64,000 nt of DNA from Roseococcus microcysteis. Lineage in GTDB: Bacteria > Pseudomonadota > Alphaproteobacteria > Acetobacterales > Acetobacteraceae. How positions within the stretch are numbered: the first letter of the stretch is position 1; each line of letters opens with the position of its first letter. The stretch covers positions 3,612,501-3,676,500 of the forward strand of contig NZ_CP061718.1 of NCBI RefSeq assembly GCF_014764365.1, given 5' to 3'. The translations under genes and the position numbers were made by a program. Of this stretch, positions 9,171 through 17,788 are shown one piece after another. The notes under the pieces were generated by a model. The model was given only the letters and a program-made list of their open reading frames with translations, was not told the DNA's origin and did not search any database.

Positions 9171-10333
9171 CATCCCGCCATCTTGCGGGCCGCGTAGCGG
9201 GTCAGCAGCGGGCCGAACAGGCAGGTCAGGAAGATCACGATGATGATGGCGTCGGCGGTGACGGCGTCGATCAGGTCCATCTCCATGCCGATCACGACCA
9301 CGGCGAGCGTGGCCGCCGCCTGCGGGAAGGAGAGGCTCGCCATGGCCAGTCCCTCGATCCGCGAGTAGCCGAAGAGACGCGCGGCGATTGCGGCCGCCAG
9401 GGATTTCGACAGCACGATCACCGCGACCAGCGCCAGGGCGAAGAGCCAGGTCGTGACCGACTCCAGCGCGTCCAGCCGCAGCCGCATGCCCGTCTCCACG
9501 AAGAAGAAGGGGACGAAGAGCATGCGGCCCACGAATTCGAGGTTTTCCTTCAGCTCCTCGCGCCGGTGCAGGGCGCGGTTCAGGCAGAGGCCGGCCAGGA
9601 AGGCGCCCAGGATGTCCTCCGTGCCGATCGCCTCCGCCGCCACGGCCAGCAGCAGCAGGACGGCCAGCAGGAACAGCGCCTTTTCGGCCGCGGTGTGCTT
9701 CTCTGCCGCCAGTATCAGCCGCGCCAGGCGCGGAATCAGCAGCAGGGCCGCAGCCGACAGCGCGGCGAGCGCCGCGACCGGTACCAGCCAGGTCCAGCCG
9801 CCCTCGCCCCCCGCGATGCGGATGACGGCGACCAGCACGAGCAGGGAGAGCGTGTCGGTCAGCAGGGTGCCGCCGGTTGCGGCCACGATGGGGCGGCGGC
9901 CCGCCAGCCCCATCCGGCTGATCATCGGGTAGGCGACCAGGGTATGGGAGGCGAGGGCCGCGCCCAGCAGCAGCGCGCCCGGCAGCCCCAGGCCGAAGAC
10001 CAGCCCCGCGCCGAAGGCGGGCGCGAAGGAGAGCACGAAGGCCAGCGTTCCGAAGCCCAGCGCCTCCCGCTTGCGTTCCCGCACCAGGTCGAGGTCGATC
10101 TCCACCCCGGCCAGGAACATGATGTAGAGCAGGCCGATGGAGCCAAACAGCTCCACCACCGGCCCTTCCGGCAGCACGCCCGCCCCACCCGGCCCGATGG
10201 CCATGCCCAGGAGGATCAGCCCGATCAGGCCCGGAACGCGCGTGCGTTCGAAGAGCAGCTGCACCACCAGCGCCGCGGTGATCACCACGGCGAATTGGAG
10301 AATGACATCCTCGATCGGAAGCTCAGCCAGCAT
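9170..10333 (-). CDS. Cation:proton antiporter, CPA2 (Kef/YjbQ-like) family
   Basis: Integral membrane antiporter of 387 residues with about 12 hydrophobic segments. It has the Na+/H+ exchanger fold without the cytoplasmic TrkA-N domain found in full KefB/C. Key segments are ERTRVPGLIGLILLGMAIGPGG at the N-terminus, MFLAGVEIDLDLVR, and GAFLAGLCLNRALHRREELKENLEFVGRMLFVPFFFVETG, all typical of CPA2 proteins. The start at 10333 places the first membrane span about 10 residues in; an upstream in-frame ATG (10390) would add an unlikely arginine-rich tail. Whether it moves K+ or Na+ cannot be told from sequence. Confidence 0.88.
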   Translation of the reverse strand: MLAELPIEDVILQFAVVITAALVVQLLFERTRVPGLIGLILLGMAIGPGGAGVLPEGPVVELFGSIGLLYIMFLAGVEIDLDLVRERKREALGFGTLAFVLSFAPAFGAGLVFGLGLPGALLLGAALASHTLVAYPMISRMGLAGRRPIVAATGGTLLTDTLSLLVLVAVIRIAGGEGGWTWLVPVAALAALSAAALLLIPRLARLILAAEKHTAAEKALFLLAVLLLLAVAAEAIGTEDILGAFLAGLCLNRALHRREELKENLEFVGRMLFVPFFFVETGMRLRLDALESVTTWLFALALVAVIVLSKSLAAAIAARLFGYSRIEGLAMASLSFPQAAATLAVVVIGMEMDLIDAVTADAIIIVIFLTCLFGPLLTRYAARKMAG

Positions 10334-10421
10334 GGCGCTGACCTGACTTGAACCGGCGCATGCACCCCTCCTGGACTGGCGGGAACGCAACGCGCCAGCG
10401 GCGCGCGGGGTTACAGCCGCG

Positions 10422-10838
10422 TCAGATCAGGCAGGCTTCGCGCAGCGCCGCCTTCAGGGCGGGCGGCAGGTCATCGGAGATGGCGGCCGCCTCGGTGATG
10501 TCCGCGGGCGCGGCCTCGGCGTCGAGGTAGCGCCAGCCCTGGAAGGGCTTCATCGGCCTTGCGGCGACGGGGATCAGTTCCGGGTGCAGCACCAGCCCCG
10601 CGCAGGCGGTGCCGTCATCCCACCGGTCCTCGATGATGTCGAGAAGGCGCTGCCGCACCTGGATATAGCCGCCGATGACCCAATAGATGCTGCCGCCGTC
10701 GAGCAGCTCGTCGCGGCGCTTGGGCGCCATGCGCGTCTGGTGGCGCAGCGGCGGGGCGGCGGTGGCGCGCAGGGCCTGGATGGCGCGCAGATGCGCCACG
10801 TCCCGCACGCCGACCGAGAGTTTCAGGAGGTGCACCAT
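10422..10838 (-). CDS. DUF1489 family protein
   Basis: 138 residues matching the alphaproteobacterial DUF1489 family: starts MVHLLKLSVGVRDV, has RHQTRMAPKRRDELLDGGSIYWVI in the middle, and PMKPFQGWRYL near the end. The function of the family is unknown. The start at 10838 follows a strong AGGAGGG ribosome site. It is encoded 45 bases downstream of sdhB on the same strand, so it may share the sdh transcript. Confidence 0.85.
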   Translation of the reverse strand: MVHLLKLSVGVRDVAHLRAIQALRATAAPPLRHQTRMAPKRRDELLDGGSIYWVIGGYIQVRQRLLDIIEDRWDDGTACAGLVLHPELIPVAARPMKPFQGWRYLDAEAAPADITEAAAISDDLPPALKAALREACLI

Positions 10839-10883
10839 CCCTCCTGAATGTGGCGCCCGACCGGAGTCGGGCAAGCCCTTACC

Positions 10884-11666
10884 TCAGCCCTGGCGCTCCA
10901 CCATCAACTGCTTGATCTTGCCGATCGCCTCGGCCGGGTTCAGCCCCTTCGGGCAGGTCCGGGTGCAGTTCATGATGGTGTGGCAGCGGTAGAGGCGGAA
11001 CGGGTCTTCGAGGTTGTCCAGGCGCTCGCCCGTCGCCTCGTCGCGGCTGTCGCTGATCCAGCGATAGGCGGCGAGAAGGATGGCCGGACCCAGGAAGCGG
11101 TCGCCATTCCACCAGTAGGAGGGGCAGGCGGTGGAGCAGCAGAAGCACAGGATGCACTCCCACATCCCGTCCATCTTGGCGCGCTCCTCCTTGGACTGGC
11201 GGCGCTCCTCATCCGGCGGGGGCGGGGTGGAGGCCTTCAGCCAGGGTTCGACGCTGCGATACTGCGCGTAGAGCTGCGTCAGGTCCGGCACCAGGTCCTT
11301 GACCACGGGGAGGTGGGGCAGGGGGGTGATGCGGACATCGCCCTTCACCTCGTCGATGGGCTTGAGGCAGGCCAGGGTGTTCAGCCCGTCGATGTTCATC
11401 GAGCAGGAGCCGCAGATACCCTCGCGGCAGGACCGCCGGAAGGTCAGCGTGCTGTCCACCTCGTTCTTGATCTTGATGAGCGCGTCCAGGACCATCGGGC
11501 CGCACTTGTCGAGATCGAGCTCAAAGGTGTCCGTGCGCGGGTTGGCCCCGTCATCCGGATCCCAGCGGTAGATCTTGAAGGCCTTGACGTTGGTCGCGCC
11601 CGGCTCGGCCTTGAAGGTCTTGCCCCCCTGGATGGTCGAGTTCTTGGGCAGGGTGAAGGTGGCCAT
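10884..11666 (-). CDS. sdhB: Succinate dehydrogenase iron-sulfur subunit
   Basis: Electron-transfer subunit of complex II, passing electrons from SdhA flavin to ubiquinone. 260 residues, full length. All three clusters are visible: [2Fe-2S] ligands C80, C85, C88 and C100 ([11 protein letters not shown]); the C-terminal ferredoxin-type cysteines C171, C174, C177 and C181 ([11 protein letters not shown]); and C228, C234, C238 ([14 protein letters not shown]). An AAGGA ribosome site precedes the ATG, which lies 12 bases after the restored sdhA stop. It is the last gene of sdhCDAB. Confidence 0.97.
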   Translation of the reverse strand: MATFTLPKNSTIQGGKTFKAEPGATNVKAFKIYRWDPDDGANPRTDTFELDLDKCGPMVLDALIKIKNEVDSTLTFRRSCREGICGSCSMNIDGLNTLACLKPIDEVKGDVRITPLPHLPVVKDLVPDLTQLYAQYRSVEPWLKASTPPPPDEERRQSKEERAKMDGMWECILCFCCSTACPSYWWNGDRFLGPAILLAAYRWISDSRDEATGERLDNLEDPFRLYRCHTIMNCTRTCPKGLNPAEAIGKIKQLMVERQG

Positions 11667-11678
11667 GATCTGGGGTCC

Positions 11679-13489
11679 TTAGTAGACGCGGGCCTTGGGG
11701 GGAACACCTGCACCTCGTTGGTGAGGGTGCGCATCTTCACGCCGCGATAGTCGAGGCTCACCTCGCCCTTCTCGTTCATCGAGGCGAGCGTGTGCTTCAT
11801 CCAGTTGTCGTCGTCACGGTCCGGGAAATCCTCCTGGGCGTGCGCGCCGCGGCTTTCCTTGCGGGCCTCGGCGCTGACGATGGTGGTCATCGCGTTGCCG
11901 ACCAGGTTGTCCAGCTCCAGCGCTTCCACCAGATCGGTGTTCCAGACGAGGCTGCGGTCGTTCACGCGCAGGTCGCTGAAGCCGGTGTGGACCTTCTTCA
12001 TCTTGTCCACGCCCTCGCGCAGCAGCTCCGAATTGCGGAACACGGCCGCATGGGCCTGCATGGTGCGCTGCATCTCGAGGCGCAGCTCGGCCGTGCCGGT
12101 GCTGCCCTTGGCATGGCGGATGCGGTCGAAGCGGTCGAGGCTGCCCTCGCCGGCACGCGGCGGCAAAGGCGGCTGGCTGGCGCCGGGCTTCACCGTCTCG
12201 GAGGCACGATGGGCGGCCGCACGGCCGAACACCACCAGGTCGAGCAGGGAGTTGGTGCCCAGGCGGTTCGCACCATGCACCGAGACGCAGGCCGCCTCGC
12301 CCACCGCCATCAGGCCGGGGACGATGGCGTCCTCGTCCTCGCGGGTGGGGCGCAGCACCTCGGTGTGGATGTTGGTCGGGATGCCGCCCATGTTGTAGTG
12401 GACGGTCGGGAGCATCGGGATCGGCTCCTTCGTCACGTCCACGCCGGCGAAGATGCGGGCCGTCTCGGAAATGCCCGGCAGGCGCTCATGCAGGATGTCG
12501 GCGCCGAGATGCTCCAGGTGGAGCATGATGTGGTCCTTGAGCGGGCCGCAGCCCCGCCCCTCGCGGATTTCCAGCGACATGGCGCGGGAGACGACGTCGC
12601 GCGAAGCCAAGTCCTTGGCGGTGGGGGCGTAGCGCTCCATGAAGCGCTCGCCCTCGGAGTTGGTGAGGTATCCGCCCTCGCCGCGGGCGCCCTCGGTCAC
12701 GAGGCAGCCCGCGCCATAGATGCCGGTCGGGTGGAACTGCACGAATTCCTGGTCCTGCAGGGGCAGGCCGGCGCGCAAAACCATGCCGCCGCCATCGCCG
12801 GTGCAGGTGTGGGCGGAGGTGGCGGAGAACCAGGCGCGGCCATAGCCGCCGGTGGCGAGCACCACCTTCTGCGCCCGGAAGCGGTGCATGGAGCCGTCTT
12901 CCAGGTTCCACGCGATCACGCCGCGGCACACGCCCTCATCATCCATGATGAGGTCGAGGGCGAAGTACTCCACGAAGAACTCGCAGCCATGCTTGAGCGA
13001 CTGCTGGTAGAGCGTGTGCAGGATAGCATGGCCCGTGCGGTCGGCCGCGGCGCAGGCGCGCATCGCGGGCTCCTTGCCGTATTCCTTCATGTGGCCGCCG
13101 AAGGGGCGCTGGTAGATGCGGCCATCCTCGGTGCGGCTGAAGGGCACGCCATAGTGCTCCAGCTCGATGATGGCCGGCACCGCCTCGCGGCACATATATT
13201 CGATGGCGTCCTGGTCACCCAGCCAGTCCGACCCCTTCACGGTGTCGTACATGTGCCAGCGCCAGTCATCCTCGCCCATGTTGCCGAGCGCGGCACCCAC
13301 GCCGCCCTGCGCCGCCACGGTGTGGCTGCGCGTGGGAAAGACCTTGGTGATGCAGGCGGTTTTCAGGCCCGAGGCGCCCATGCCGAAGGTGGCGCGCAGC
13401 CCCGCGCCACCGGCGCCGACCACCACCACGTCATAGGTGTGGTCCACCACACGATAGGCCCCTGAAGACGGCTTGCTGATCGCGTTCAT
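11679..13489 (-). CDS. sdhA: Succinate dehydrogenase flavoprotein subunit (frameshifted near 3' end)
   Basis: FAD-containing catalytic subunit of complex II. The N-terminal [13 protein letters not shown] dinucleotide motif and [10 protein letters not shown] (covalent FAD histidine) are clear, as are the HPTGIYGAG and [15 protein letters not shown] motifs. As written the frame runs through the stop into sdhB. Adding one base to the six-G run at 11697-11702 (plus strand) restores the conserved end FPPKARVY and a TAA at 11679-11681, giving 603 residues, the normal length. The start at 13489 is chosen because residues upstream of it do not look coding. It is one of seven genes here with the same type of lesion and is probably intact in the organism. 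Confidence 0.93.
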
Positions 13490-13588
13490 CGTTCCCGATC
13501 CATCCTTTGCGGGGCGCGAGACGCCGCGCCACCACCCCAACCTGTTTTGGGCGGCCCGGAAGGGGTCGCCAATCCCGTTACGCGATCG

Positions 13589-13996
13589 CTACGAACCGAG
13601 GGCGATCCGCAGCACCGCCAACGCCGAGGCCAGCGCCATCAGCAGGCACACGCCCTTGATGACCAAAATCGTGGCCATCCGCGCGAATTCGCCGCGCGTG
13701 TAGTCCTCGACCACCACCTGCAGGCCGGACGCCATGTGGTGAAAGGTCAGGCCGATCAATGCCAGCAGCAGCACCGCGTTGAGGGGGGCGCCGATGAAGG
13801 CGCGCGTCTCGGCATAGCCCGCGCCGGCCAGCCCCACCGCGCTGAACACGAACCAGAGGGTCAGCGGCAGCAGGGCGATGGATGTGACGCGCTGCATCCA
13901 CCAGTGATGGGTGCCGCCACGGGCCGAGCCCAGGCCGCGCACGCGGCCGAGCGGGGTGCGAAGGGCGCTTTGGCTCACGCTATCCTTGACGGCCAT
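13589..13996 (-). CDS. sdhD: Succinate dehydrogenase membrane anchor subunit
   Basis: Hydrophobic anchor of complex II that helps bind ubiquinone and heme b. 135 residues from ATG 13996, with three membrane spans: around TSIALLPLTLWFVFSAVGL, NAVLLLALIGLTFHHMASGLQVVVEDY, and ILVIKGVCLLMALASALAVL. The HHMASGLQVVVEDY stretch contains the heme-ligand-type histidine and the conserved D-Y pair of SdhD. The frame is open upstream, but that part overlaps sdhC in another frame and is not used. It begins 2 bases after sdhC ends. Confidence 0.93.
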   Translation of the reverse strand: MAVKDSVSQSALRTPLGRVRGLGSARGGTHHWWMQRVTSIALLPLTLWFVFSAVGLAGAGYAETRAFIGAPLNAVLLLALIGLTFHHMASGLQVVVEDYTRGEFARMATILVIKGVCLLMALASALAVLRIALGS

Positions 13997-13998
13997 CT

Positions 13999-14436
13999 TC
14001 AACCCCGAAACACGAAGACGAGAACCCAGGTCAGCACCGTCAGAACGGCGGTGCCGACCAGCACCATGCGGCCGCTGCGATAGGCCTGCGCCAGTTCGAA
14101 GCCATGCCCCGCATCCCAGGCCAAATGCCGGATGCCGGCCAGCGTGTGATACCAGGCCGCGGCCGTCAGGCCGAACAGCACCAGCATGCCGAGGATGGAA
14201 GAGAGAAACCATTCCACCCGGGCGAAGGCCTCGGGCCCGGCCGCGGCGGCCACCAGCCACCAGACCAGCAGCACGGTGCCCACCGACCATGCGGCGCCCG
14301 TGGCGCGGTGCATGATGGAAAGCGCGCTCGTCATCTGCATCATGTCATAGACTTGCAGATGCGGCGACAGTGGACGGCGGATCAGCGTGCCGTCGGTGCG
14401 CCGGCCGACCATGCCGGCCTCGCGGGGGTCCTTCAT
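13999..14436 (-). CDS. sdhC: Succinate dehydrogenase cytochrome b556 subunit
   Basis: First gene of sdhCDAB, the cytochrome b anchor of complex II. 145 residues. RPLSPHLQVYDMMQMTSALSIMHRATG matches the conserved SdhC quinone-site region, and the heme region is AAAWYHTLAGIRHLAWDAGHGFE. Three membrane spans follow the usual pattern. A candidate sigma-70 promoter lies about 100 bases upstream. Confidence 0.94.
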   Translation of the reverse strand: MKDPREAGMVGRRTDGTLIRRPLSPHLQVYDMMQMTSALSIMHRATGAAWSVGTVLLVWWLVAAAAGPEAFARVEWFLSSILGMLVLFGLTAAAWYHTLAGIRHLAWDAGHGFELAQAYRSGRMVLVGTAVLTVLTWVLVFVFRG

Positions 14437-14535
14437 GCCGCCAATTCCCGGTTGCGGACCGCCATCGCAGGGATGCGGCCTGTGTTATCGCGCGGCGTCA
14501 TCGCCTTCGCTCCAGCTTTGCGTCCTCGGCCGGTC

Positions 14536-14564
14536 TTGTAGGCGTCCAGGCGTTGCGGCGTCAA
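14536..14564 (-). promoter_or_regulatory. Candidate sigma-70 promoter for sdhCDAB
   Basis: On the minus strand, TTGACG (14564-14559) and CTACAA (14541-14536) are separated by 17 bases. Initiation would fall near 14529, giving a leader of about 90 bases before sdhC. The -35 is a close consensus match and the -10 a moderate one. No operator was recognised beside it. Confidence 0.45.
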
Positions 14565-15133
14565 TCCAACCGAACCCCGCCGAAGTGGAAGATACGAAGA
14601 AGCAACGGTTGGCGTCGCCGCGCGAAGCCTGGATTTCCGCCGCCCCGGCGATTCTGTATAGCGTCAGAAACGGACATGCTTTGCGCCACCCTGGCGCGAG
14701 CGCCTTCGCGCGGCTTCCCCGTCGCGTGGCGCAACCGTCACCTGCGTGCAGCGGGTGGCACGCGTGCAGTTCCAGAATTGATCCGGACACCCATACGGGG
14801 GTATGTCCCCAGGGCTGTCACTTGTTTGCCATCGGCGTTCGACGACCTTCGGTTTGGCCGGTCCACCTGACTTGCGCTTGGCGCGGTCATGACCGGTGGG
14901 CCTTGAAGGCTCCGGGAGGAGAAACGGCGGAAAGAGGGCCCTGGCCCCGGCTTCCCCGCGACCCCATCGCCCCGCGGGCAAGAAGTGGCCGCGACCTCCG
15001 CGGCGGCGCGTGCGCCTTCGGAGGTCGAGAGGCCGTGTGATTCCGTCATCGCACCCTGGGTCCAGGGTCGTTCGGAGTTCCGGTCATCATCCGCGCGACG
15101 TTTTTTATTGGGGCCGGTGGCCTGGCCGCCGGG
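14565..15133 (+). other. Gene-free stretch upstream of sdhC and the DUF3052 gene
   Basis: About 570 bases between the sdh promoter and the next gene. Open frames exist on both strands, but they have arginine/proline/cysteine-rich compositions with no domain, typical of spurious frames in GC-rich DNA. The base composition is locally less GC-rich, for example around 14590-14690. I saw no tRNA, repeat or clear hairpin here. It may hold divergent promoters or a small RNA that cannot be recognised by eye. Confidence 0.5.
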
Positions 15134-15538
15134 GTGACGTTGATTGACACTGCCCTAGAAGCTCCGATCCCTCGGAAGCTCGGATTCAAGCCCGGGATGG
15201 TCTGCGCCGTCATTGACCCGCCCGCCGGCTTCAAGCACGGCCTGCCGGCCACCAATGCGTCCGAGCCTGAGTTGATCCTCGCCTTCGCGAGCGACCGTGC
15301 CACCCTGGCGCGGGTCGCGGCGCGGGCGCTGGACCTTTACGGGGTCGGTGGGCGTCTGTGGTTCGCCTACCCCAAGAAGACGGGGCCGGTGCGGTCCGAC
15401 CTCGACCGTGACCATGGCTGGGAACCGCTGACCCAGGCCGGGCTGCTGCCGGTGACGCAGGTGGCCCTCGATCACATCTGGTCCGCGCTGCGCTTCCGCC
15501 TGCGCGAGGAAATTCCGACCCTCACCCGCAAGGCCTGA
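15134..15538 (+). CDS. DUF3052 family protein
   Basis: 134 residues from a GTG start. The sequence follows the DUF3052 pattern: LGFKPGMVCAVIDPPAGF near the N-terminus, LILAFASDRATLARVAARAL in the middle, and RLWFAYPKKTGPVRSDLDRDHGWEPL...QVALDHIWSALRFR at the end. The function of the family is unknown. The N-terminal boundary is uncertain because no clear ribosome site is present; a TTG two codons later is possible. A strong hairpin follows the stop. Confidence 0.78.
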   Translation: MTLIDTALEAPIPRKLGFKPGMVCAVIDPPAGFKHGLPATNASEPELILAFASDRATLARVAARALDLYGVGGRLWFAYPKKTGPVRSDLDRDHGWEPLTQAGLLPVTQVALDHIWSALRFRLREEIPTLTRKA

Positions 15539-15548
15539 AGGTCCGGTC

Positions 15549-15581
15549 AAGGCGCCATGGGGTTCGAGCCCGTGGCGCCTT
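15549..15581 (+). terminator. Bidirectional hairpin between convergent genes
   Basis: AAGGCGCCA (15549-15557) pairs perfectly with TGGCGCCTT (15573-15581), extended by a GGG/CCC pairing inside around a short loop. It lies 10 bases after the DUF3052 stop and 20 bases from the end of the convergent 48-codon ORF. The T-tract is short, so it may depend on stem strength. Confidence 0.65.
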
Positions 15582-15601
15582 CAGGGACGCTGAGTGGCGT
15601 C

Positions 15602-15748
15602 TCAGAAACGCAGCCCGGCGGTGAAGAACAGGCCGAGCATCACGGTGAGCCACACCGCGCCCTGCAGGATATAGCTGCGGAGCGACACGGGCGCCTCCTG
15701 GTTCTTGCGGACGTAGGTGGTCGCGAGGTCGCTGTTCGGATTGGCCAT
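15602..15748 (-). CDS. Small single-pass membrane protein, 48 residues
   Basis: Short frame starting MANPNSDLATTYVRKNQEAPV, with a C-terminal hydrophobic helix (YILQGAVWLTVMLGLFFTAG) and ending GLRF. A TGGAGA ribosome site lies a few bases before the ATG. A polar N-terminus with one C-terminal span, the ribosome site and the facing terminator make it a plausible real gene. I do not recognise a family. It could be a small accessory subunit of a membrane complex, but nothing here shows which. Confidence 0.6.
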   Translation of the reverse strand: MANPNSDLATTYVRKNQEAPVSLRSYILQGAVWLTVMLGLFFTAGLRF

Positions 15749-15993
15749 TTTCGGTCTCCACGGATCGGTTCGATCTGCCCGTCAGGTCAGCAAGGCCTGT
15801 GCCAGGAGAGACACTCCAACAGCGGGCCCGCATGGTGGAGCAAGACATCCAAATATTAACAGGGGCTTAAACGCCAAATGCCGAGGCGGTGCCGCGATGG
15901 GAAGAAGCCCGTGCCGCGGCGCCACGTCAGGGCCTTCACGCTTGCGAAGCGCGAGGCCTCGCATTTTGCGAGGCGCCTTGCGCGTCGCCGGGT

Positions 15994-16731
15994 TCAGGCG
16001 CCCCTTGCGGCCCGCATCAGCCCGCGCATGCGCGCGATGACCGAAGGCAGCCCCTCGAACACCGCGGCGCCGATGAGGAAATGCCCGATCGAGACCTCGC
16101 TGATCTCGGGGATGGCGGCGATGGGCGTGATGGTCTCGAAGGAGAGCCCATGCCCCGCATGGCAATGCAGCCCGAGGCCGGCCGCCACCCGCGCGCCCTC
16201 CGCCAGCCGGGCGGCCAGGGCCGGGCGGGCCTCGGGCGCCGCATCGGCATAGGTGCCGGTGTGCAGCTCGACGGCCTGGGCGCCCAGGGCGCGCGCGGCC
16301 TCGATCTGCACGGGGTCGGGCTCCACGAAGAGCGACACCTCCACCCCCTTCGCGGCCAGGCGCGCGATGGCCTCGCCCAGGAAGGGGCCGGCGCGGGTGA
16401 CGTCGAGCCCGCCCTCGGTGGTCAGCTCCTCGCGCTTCTCCGGCACGAAGCAGCAGGCGGCCAGGCCCTGGCCGGAGCCCGCCAACTCCTCGGCCAGCGC
16501 CACCATTTCGGGCGTCGCGGCCATTTCGAAGTTCAGGCGCGTGGTGACCTCGGCGTGCAGGCGGCGCACATCCTGATCGCGGATGTGCCGCCGGTCCTCG
16601 CGCATATGAAAGGTGATGCCGTCGGCGCCGGCCGCCACGCAGAGCTGCGCGGCCGCGACCGGGCAGGGGAGATGGCCGCCCCGCGCATTCCGCAGCGTGG
16701 CCACATGGTCGATGTTGACGGAAAGCCTCAT
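15994..16731 (-). CDS. pdxJ: Pyridoxine 5'-phosphate synthase
   Basis: Last step of the DXP-dependent vitamin B6 pathway: condenses 1-deoxyxylulose 5-phosphate with the product of PdxA to give pyridoxine 5'-phosphate. 245 residues in a TIM-barrel pattern: [68 protein letters not shown] and [15 protein letters not shown]. All are the canonical PdxJ motifs. Its start overlaps the restored pdxA stop by 4 bases, so the two are translationally coupled. Confidence 0.96.
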   Translation of the reverse strand: MRLSVNIDHVATLRNARGGHLPCPVAAAQLCVAAGADGITFHMREDRRHIRDQDVRRLHAEVTTRLNFEMAATPEMVALAEELAGSGQGLAACCFVPEKREELTTEGGLDVTRAGPFLGEAIARLAAKGVEVSLFVEPDPVQIEAARALGAQAVELHTGTYADAAPEARPALAARLAEGARVAAGLGLHCHAGHGLSFETITPIAAIPEISEVSIGHFLIGAAVFEGLPSVIARMRGLMRAARGA

Positions 16732-17707
16732 GCGGCGTGGGTCCTGCGGTGGTGGGCGAGTTGCGCGGCGAGGCGGATGGCGGCGATCAGGCTGTCCGGG
16801 CTGGCGATCCCGCGCCCGGCGATGTCGAGCGCGGTGCCATGGTCCGGGCTGGTGCGGATGATGGAAAGCCCGAGCGTCACATTCACCCCCCCGTCCATGT
16901 CCAGCGTCTTGATCGGGATCAGCGCCTGGTCGTGGTAGAGGCAGATCGCCGCGTCATAGAGGGGGCGGGACTTGGCGGTGAACAGGGTGTCGGGGGGTGG
17001 GGCCCGGTGGCCTCGATGCCCTCGGCGCGGAGCATGGCGACGGCGGGGGCCACGATGGCCTGGTCCTCATGGCCGAGCGTGCCGGCCTCGCCCGCATGGG
17101 GGTTGAGCCCCGCGACGGCGAGGCGGGGGGATGCGATCCCGAAATCCCGCCGCAGCCCGGCATGGGCGATGCGGGCATGTTCCACGATGAGTTCGGGGGT
17201 GAGGCGCGCGATGGCGCGTGCGAGTGGCTCGTGCACCGTCACCGGCACCACGCGCAGCTGTGGGCAGGCCAGCATCATGACGGGGGGCACGCCGGTGCCG
17301 GCCAATTCGCCCAGGAACTCGGTGTGGCCGGGATGTGGGAAGCCGGCCGCCGTCAGCACGGATTTCTGGATGGGGTTGGTGACCACGCCGCCGACCCGGC
17401 CCGCGCGCGCCAGCGCCACCGCTTCCTCGATCGCGGCCAGCACGGCGGGCGCGGTCGCGGCCTGCGGCTGGCCCGGCGTGGCGGGGACGGGCAGGGGGCG
17501 GTGCAGCACGGGCAAGGCCTGGGGAAAGGCCGCACGCGCCGATTCGGGGCTGTCCACGCGCGCCACCGGGACACCCCGGATCAGGTCGGCATCGCCCAGG
17601 AAGAGGAATTCCGGCCCGCCTTGCCGCAGCGCCGCCCAGGCGCGGGCGGTGATTTCGGGGCCGATCCCGGCCGGTTCGCCCATGGTGAGTGCCAGCATGA
17701 GGGCCAT
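16728..17707 (-). CDS. pdxA: 4-hydroxythreonine-4-phosphate dehydrogenase (frameshifted)
   Basis: Oxidises 4-phosphohydroxythreonine in vitamin B6 synthesis, feeding PdxJ encoded next door. [11 protein letters not shown] at the N-terminus, [18 protein letters not shown] and GLNPHAGE are classic PdxA motifs. As written the frame breaks after GIEATGP. Adding one base to the six-G run at 16992-16997 (plus strand) restores DTLF, the metal-binding [24 protein letters not shown] and a TGA at 16728, for 326 residues, the normal size. It is divergent from the oligopeptide transporter. The break is probably a sequencing artefact. Confidence 0.93.
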
Positions 17708-17788
17708 TTAGCGCGGATCGGGCGGCGCCGGTATCCGGGGCGCGAACGGGCGGTTGTCCTGCGCCTCGCGCACCCCCATCCTGTGGGC

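Noticed and set aside
11679-13489. Programmed frameshift or true sdhA pseudogene
   Set aside because: The same one-base loss in G/C runs recurs in six other genes and SdhA is needed by an intact sdh operon. An assembly error is likelier, though untested.
15549-15581. GGTTCGAGCC, resembling a tRNA T-loop
   Set aside because: No acceptor or anticodon stems fit around it; it is the loop of a terminator hairpin.
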